From the NCBI GenBank assembly GCA_035374585.1, contig DAOSPF010000002.1, positions 29,636-93,635 on the forward strand: 64,000 bases of DNA, in the 5' to 3' direction. Positions 61,144 through 64,000 of this stretch are shown here, in pieces. Position 1 is the stretch's first letter. The number at the start of each line of letters is the position of its first letter. This DNA is from JAKPQD01 sp029572965 (lineage in GTDB: Bacteria > Bacteroidota > Bacteroidia > Bacteroidales > DTGW01). Under the pieces are notes generated by a model. That model worked only from the letters and a program-made list of their open reading frames with translations, searched no databases and was not told the origin of the DNA. Position numbers and translations under genes: made by a program.

Positions 61144-61193
61144 CTTGAACCGTTCGTCTATGGCTTTTTTAGCTTTAATGCGAACGGTTCAAG
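61144..61193. repeat. 13-base perfect inverted repeat downstream of the dsrE-like gene
   Basis: CTTGAACCGTTCG (61144-61156) and CGAACGGTTCAAG (61181-61193) with a 24-base loop. It lies 20 bases after the stop of the leftward dsrE-like gene and could end that operon, but no T tract follows on the minus strand. Confidence 0.6.
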
Positions 61194-61212
61194 CCTCTTG
61201 TTATATTGGCTT

Positions 61213-61713
61213 TTAAACAAAAATAACCTGTACGCCTTCTCCGGCACATTTTTCATAAAACTGTCCAACCGTGATGATGTCGCTGACTTCTTCAGTAAAA
61301 TCTTCCTTTTTCAGCTTAAACATATCGGCAGCCAGTTTGCAGGCAAACACTTCGCCACCTCCGGCTGTAATCATTTCCAGGAATTCTTTCACAGGCGGGA
61401 TGTCGAGTTTGTCCATCTGGCTGCGCATCATGGCAGATACTCCTGCTTCAACTCCCGGCAATGCTCCTAAAAGCGTCGGGAATGGTAATCCTCCGGGCAT
61501 ACGCATGGCCGGATTGCCTACCGTGGCGGTATGCAGGCTGTTCATGGTCTTTTTGGTGATGGCATCAAGGCCAAAGAAGGTGAAGAACATTTTAGCTTCA
61601 ATGCCTTCCATTACAGCTCCATTTGCCAGTACCAATGCTGCATATACATCTTCGAGGTTTCCTTTGGCGCAAATGATAAGCACCTTCTTCAATGGATTTT
61701 GTACGTTGCTCAT
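61213..61713 (-). CDS. DsrE/DsrF-like (DsrE2-type) sulfur-carrier family protein
   Basis: A 166-residue protein from ATG 61713 (MSNVQNPLKKVLIICAKGNL); an upstream Met at 61740 would overlap the dsrC-like gene. The Rossmann-like DsrE fold is recognisable (KVLIICAKGNLEDVYAALVLANGAVMEG, AKMFFTFFGLDAI) with a conserved cysteine in GGGEVFACKLAADMF (about residue 120) where DsrE2 proteins bind persulfide. It probably takes sulfane sulfur in a relay with the DsrC-like protein encoded 17 bases upstream. Confidence 0.85.
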   Translation of the reverse strand: MSNVQNPLKKVLIICAKGNLEDVYAALVLANGAVMEGIEAKMFFTFFGLDAITKKTMNSLHTATVGNPAMRMPGGLPFPTLLGALPGVEAGVSAMMRSQMDKLDIPPVKEFLEMITAGGGEVFACKLAADMFKLKKEDFTEEVSDIITVGQFYEKCAGEGVQVIFV

Positions 61714-61730
61714 GGTTATTGTTTTTATGG

Positions 61731-62042
61731 TTATACACAACTCAAAGGTTTCATTATTCCTGCAATTTTTGAAGAAACCTTAAGCGGGCCCCCGGGAAAA
61801 AGCTGATAGAATTCTTTGATATCTACTATCCCGGAAGAACCTACGCGGCGGATAGTGAGTGCTTCACCGGCCATTACTCGTTGGCGGAGAAATTCCAACA
61901 CAGCAAAGTGCTTGTCGGTAAGCGTAATGTTGTATTCTTTTGCAATTTCAACTGCTATATCGCGGTTCCATTGCGAAGGGTCTGTCATGTACCCTTCATC
62001 ATTTACCTTTACGGTAACTCCTGCTATTACTTTTTCAGCCAT
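61731..62042 (-). CDS. DsrC/TusE-like sulfur-carrier protein
   Basis: A 103-residue DsrC/TusE/RspA-family protein (DPSQWNRDIAVEIAKEYNITLTDKHFAVLEFLR fold core, about 21-53; RRVGSSGIVDIKEFYQLFPGGP, about 65-86). The C-terminal arm ends KPLSCV: the penultimate Cys102 (CysA) is present, while the second cysteine of true DsrC, 11 positions earlier, is serine (SSKIAG). This is the TusE-like single-cysteine form, able to carry a persulfide but not to form the DsrC trisulfide. dsrAB and tusBCD-like partners other than DsrE are absent here. Confidence 0.88.
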   Translation of the reverse strand: MAEKVIAGVTVKVNDEGYMTDPSQWNRDIAVEIAKEYNITLTDKHFAVLEFLRQRVMAGEALTIRRVGSSGIVDIKEFYQLFPGGPLKVSSKIAGIMKPLSCV

Positions 62043-62102
62043 AATTTTATTTTTTAAAGGTTTATATTATTTCATTTTAAGTGAGTTTTCATTCATCCTC
62101 AC

Positions 62103-62140
62103 ATTTTCAAATTTGCTAATTCACTCATTTGCTAATTTTC
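62103..62140. repeat. AATTAGCAAATGAG word repeat over the sqr stop codon
   Basis: On the minus strand AAAATTAGCAAATGAGTGAA followed by TTAGCAAATTTG encodes the last residues of Sqr (KISK) and its TGA stop. GAATTAGCAAAT is shared with the repeat at the araD stop (45261-45298). Confidence 0.7.
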
Positions 62141-63360
62141 TTCCCAACCATCGACATCTTGTTGCTAATGGGCAAATACCGTCCTTTAATCAGGATATTC
62201 CAGTAAATCCATTCAAAAGCAAGTTTTCCCCAGTGGTTTAGCCTTGTTTCTTTAAGCAAAGACATAGGGCCTATTACCGGAAGCGGGAATGTTCCGGCCA
62301 ATGGCTCCTGATCGTAGTTAAAGTCAATCAGTGCAGCCTTCCCAAAGCCTGTTTCGATGAAGCAATTGGCGTGTCCATCAAATTTAGCGGTTGGCTCTTT
62401 ACCTTCAATCATATCCAAAAGGTTTTCCAGAAGAACATCGGCTGCAAAATGGGCTACTGCCCCTGCTTTTGATGTTGGTATTGCTGCGGCATCGCCAAGG
62501 ACAAATATCTCTGGATATTGTTGCATTTGCAGAGTTTCCTTATTCACGGGTATATAGTTGAGGTCGTCGCCAATACCACTGTTTTGGATGAACTCAGCGC
62601 CTTTATTAAGTGGAACAGTAACCAGTAAGTCAAATGGCACTTCCTTCTCATCATACGAAACAAGCTTTTTGCCTTCATTGTCAACGTGCTCGATATAAAA
62701 ATCTTGAATAATGTTGATGTTCTTTGAAGATAATAATTCACTAAGTTTAGCGGTGGCTACAGGTTTGGTAAAAGCTCCCGGAAGCGGGGTTACATAGCTG
62801 ATTTCAACTTTATCGCGGATGCCTTTTTGGGTAAAGAATGCATCGGCCAGGAATACAAATTCTAATGGCGCAACAGGGCATTTGATAGGCATATCCACGA
62901 TGGCCATCACCATTCGCCCGCCTTTCCAGGTTTCTAATTTCTCGGCAAGGGCTACAGCGCCTTCATAAGTATAAAATTCAAAGGCTTCTTTTTGCCAAAG
63001 CGGCCCATTAAGTCCCGGGGTGTCATCAACAGATGGCTTTGTGCCGGTTGCTACAATCAGGTAGTCGTAGGTGAGTTCCTGTCCACTTTTTAGCAAGACA
63101 GCTTTTCTGGCTGGTTCAAGTTTGGAAACTTTATCTACAATAAAGTTTACACCTTTTGGGATGTAGTCCTTTTTAGGTTTTACAAACTTGTCTTTAAGCT
63201 TCTTATTAAACGGGATAAACAGGAACCCGGGCTGATAGTAATGCTTTTCGTCCGGATCGACTATGGTTATTTCCCATTCATGAACAGGCAAAGTTTTATA
63301 CAGCTTGTTTGCTATCATGGTGCCTGCTGTCCCGCCTCCAATGATGACTATTTTTCCCAT
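62125..63360 (-). CDS. sqr: Sulfide:quinone oxidoreductase
   Basis: A 411-residue FAD protein oxidising sulfide to sulfane sulfur with quinone as acceptor. N-terminal FAD motif IVIIGGGTAGTMIANKLYK (about 4-22), active cysteines Cys161 (DMPIKCPVAP) and Cys333 (DGHANCFIETG), second nucleotide motif EIFVLGDAAAIPTSKAGAV (about 284-302), and an amphipathic C-terminal membrane-binding part. The third cysteine of type I enzymes is not seen. Divergent from a Crp/Fnr gene; 82 bases upstream of the dsrC-like gene. The last codons lie in a repeat. Confidence 0.9.
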   Translation of the reverse strand: MGKIVIIGGGTAGTMIANKLYKTLPVHEWEITIVDPDEKHYYQPGFLFIPFNKKLKDKFVKPKKDYIPKGVNFIVDKVSKLEPARKAVLLKSGQELTYDYLIVATGTKPSVDDTPGLNGPLWQKEAFEFYTYEGAVALAEKLETWKGGRMVMAIVDMPIKCPVAPLEFVFLADAFFTQKGIRDKVEISYVTPLPGAFTKPVATAKLSELLSSKNINIIQDFYIEHVDNEGKKLVSYDEKEVPFDLLVTVPLNKGAEFIQNSGIGDDLNYIPVNKETLQMQQYPEIFVLGDAAAIPTSKAGAVAHFAADVLLENLLDMIEGKEPTAKFDGHANCFIETGFGKAALIDFNYDQEPLAGTFPLPVIGPMSLLKETRLNHWGKLAFEWIYWNILIKGRYLPISNKMSMVGKKISK

Positions 63361-63471
63361 ATTTTATTTTTTTATTGTATCTTGTAACGTCTTTTATCAA
63401 AACAACATTTGAATTGTTATTTTTTTAACAAAGAAACGATTGCCATGGGGCGAATGTTTATCAGAAAGGCA

Positions 63472-63500
63472 TGATAAATATCAGGACATGATTTTTATCA
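63472..63500. promoter_or_regulatory. Two FNR-box-like palindromes between sqr and the Crp/Fnr gene
   Basis: TGATAAATATCA (63472-63483) and TGATTTTTATCA (63489-63500) both fit TGAT-N4-ATCA, the core of the FNR box TTGATnnnnATCAA, centred 17 bases apart. A further overlapping pair, TTTATCA (63457-63463) / TGATAAA (63472-63478), adds symmetry. They lie in the 182-base divergent region and suggest control of sqr, and perhaps autoregulation, by the adjacent regulator. Confidence 0.6.
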
Positions 63501-63542
63501 TATTGATGAAAAGACATTTACAAGGTTTTGGGCAAAACAAAT

Positions 63543-64000
63543 ATGGGCGAATATCAATGTAGTTGCAACGGTTGTGAGTTACGTTCCCTCTTTTTCGAGA
63601 ATTTGGAAAAAGGGGCATACGAAAGTATGTGCGCGAAAAAGCAGCAGCAGTTGTATCCTAAGGGTAGCCTGATTTATAGACAAGGCGAAAAGATTAGTCA
63701 TTTCTCATATCTCAAATCAGGATTGGTAAAGCTTGTGCGGAATATTGATGATAAAAATGAGCAAATCATCTGTTTTGCCCGTCCTTTAGACTTTGTGAGC
63801 TTGTTGAGTATTTTTTCCGAGACCTGTCATCAATATTCGGTTATAGCACTTGAAGATAGCGAGATTTGCAGCCTCTATCTGGATGAAGTAAAAGAAATGG
63901 CGATGCAGAACGGGCGTTTTGCCCTAAGTTTGGCCGAAAAAATAAACCGCGCCAGTGACAATATCATCCTTACCATGTTAAACATCAGGCAGCGCAGGCT
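63543..64000 (+). CDS. Crp/Fnr-family transcriptional regulator (cut by window end)
   Basis: ATG 63543; 152 residues visible, open to the window end. Cyclic-nucleotide-binding-like beta roll about 35-120 (YPKGSLIYRQGEKISHFSYL, then GLVKLVRNIDDKNEQIICFARPLDFVSLLSIFSE) and the dimerisation helix (LSLAEKINRASDNIILTMLNIRQRR). The DNA-binding domain lies beyond the edge. The N-terminus has Cys6, Cys8 and Cys11 (CSCNGC), with more cysteines at about 30, 80, 97 and 111, so a redox, Fe-S or sulfane-sulfur sensing role is possible. Divergent from sqr. Confidence 0.88.
   Translation, partial: MGEYQCSCNGCELRSLFFENLEKGAYESMCAKKQQQLYPKGSLIYRQGEKISHFSYLKSGLVKLVRNIDDKNEQIICFARPLDFVSLLSIFSETCHQYSVIALEDSEICSLYLDEVKEMAMQNGRFALSLAEKINRASDNIILTMLNIRQRR

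Noticed and set aside
61731..62042. True DsrC of dissimilatory sulfite reduction
   Set aside because: The inner C-terminal cysteine is Ser and dsrAB is absent; the single-cysteine TusE-like class fits better.

Overview
The window reads as a chromosomal piece of an anaerobic, probably uncultured member of the Bacteroidota (Bacteroidales-like). Evidence: a type IX secretion C-terminal sorting domain (59456-60688), an IPExxxVDY-family protein, a Bacteroidota-type putative porin, promoters of the TAnnTTTG class instead of E. coli sigma70 boxes, few Shine-Dalgarno sequences, AT-rich leaders and tRNAs without encoded CCA. A run of 100 N at 40822-40921 marks it as a scaffolded draft or metagenome assembly.

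Layout. 1-2575: sensor histidine kinase (cut by the window edge), a HicBA toxin-antitoxin pair, an IPExxxVDY protein and a 47-residue orphan ORF. 2763-10163: purH, then the cell-elongation operon mreB-mreC-mreD-mrdA-rodA. 10296-15486: a complete six-gene energy-converting [NiFe] hydrogenase (Ech type, group 4). 15545-23507: frameshifted response regulator, Nudix hydrolase, pyrE, SRPBCC protein, rsmA, sppA, nhaA, Xaa-Pro aminopeptidase and a decayed four-helix-bundle gene. 23701-28596: sdhCAB (fumarate reductase/succinate dehydrogenase) and the Fe-S carrier mrp. 28668-35830: phosphoesterase, porin, peroxiredoxin, a TPR/SPOR-like protein, clpS, an NfeD-flotillin pair. 35903-40821: tRNA-Ser, then a five-gene Hdr/Qmo-like electron-transfer locus whose last, membrane-bound gene runs into the gap. 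41116-47035: sodium symporter with araA-araD-araB. 47448-60876: initiator tRNA, GH26 mannanase, purC, a maltodextrin phosphorolysis operon (MFS-pgmB-GH65-GH13-GH13), an MBL hydrolase, a T9SS-exported esterase and tRNA-Ala. 61213-64000: sulfur module dsrE-like, dsrC/tusE-like and sulfide:quinone reductase, divergent from a Crp/Fnr regulator.

Together the genes suggest a sugar fermenter (arabinose, maltodextrin, mannan) that disposes of electrons as H2 (Ech), by fumarate reduction (SdhCAB) and through an uncharacterised Hdr-like membrane complex, and that can feed sulfide electrons into the quinone pool.

Most notable non-genic signals: (1) several families of low-complexity, word-like intergenic repeats, often in inverted pairs, which abut stop codons (they encode the last codons and stop of bcp and sqr) and lie just before the starts of sdhB, mrp, araA, araD and araB; (2) two FNR-box-like palindromes between sqr and the Crp/Fnr gene; (3) a perfect LacI-family-type palindrome upstream of the maltodextrin operon. 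No CRISPR array, rRNA, prophage or intact insertion sequence was seen.
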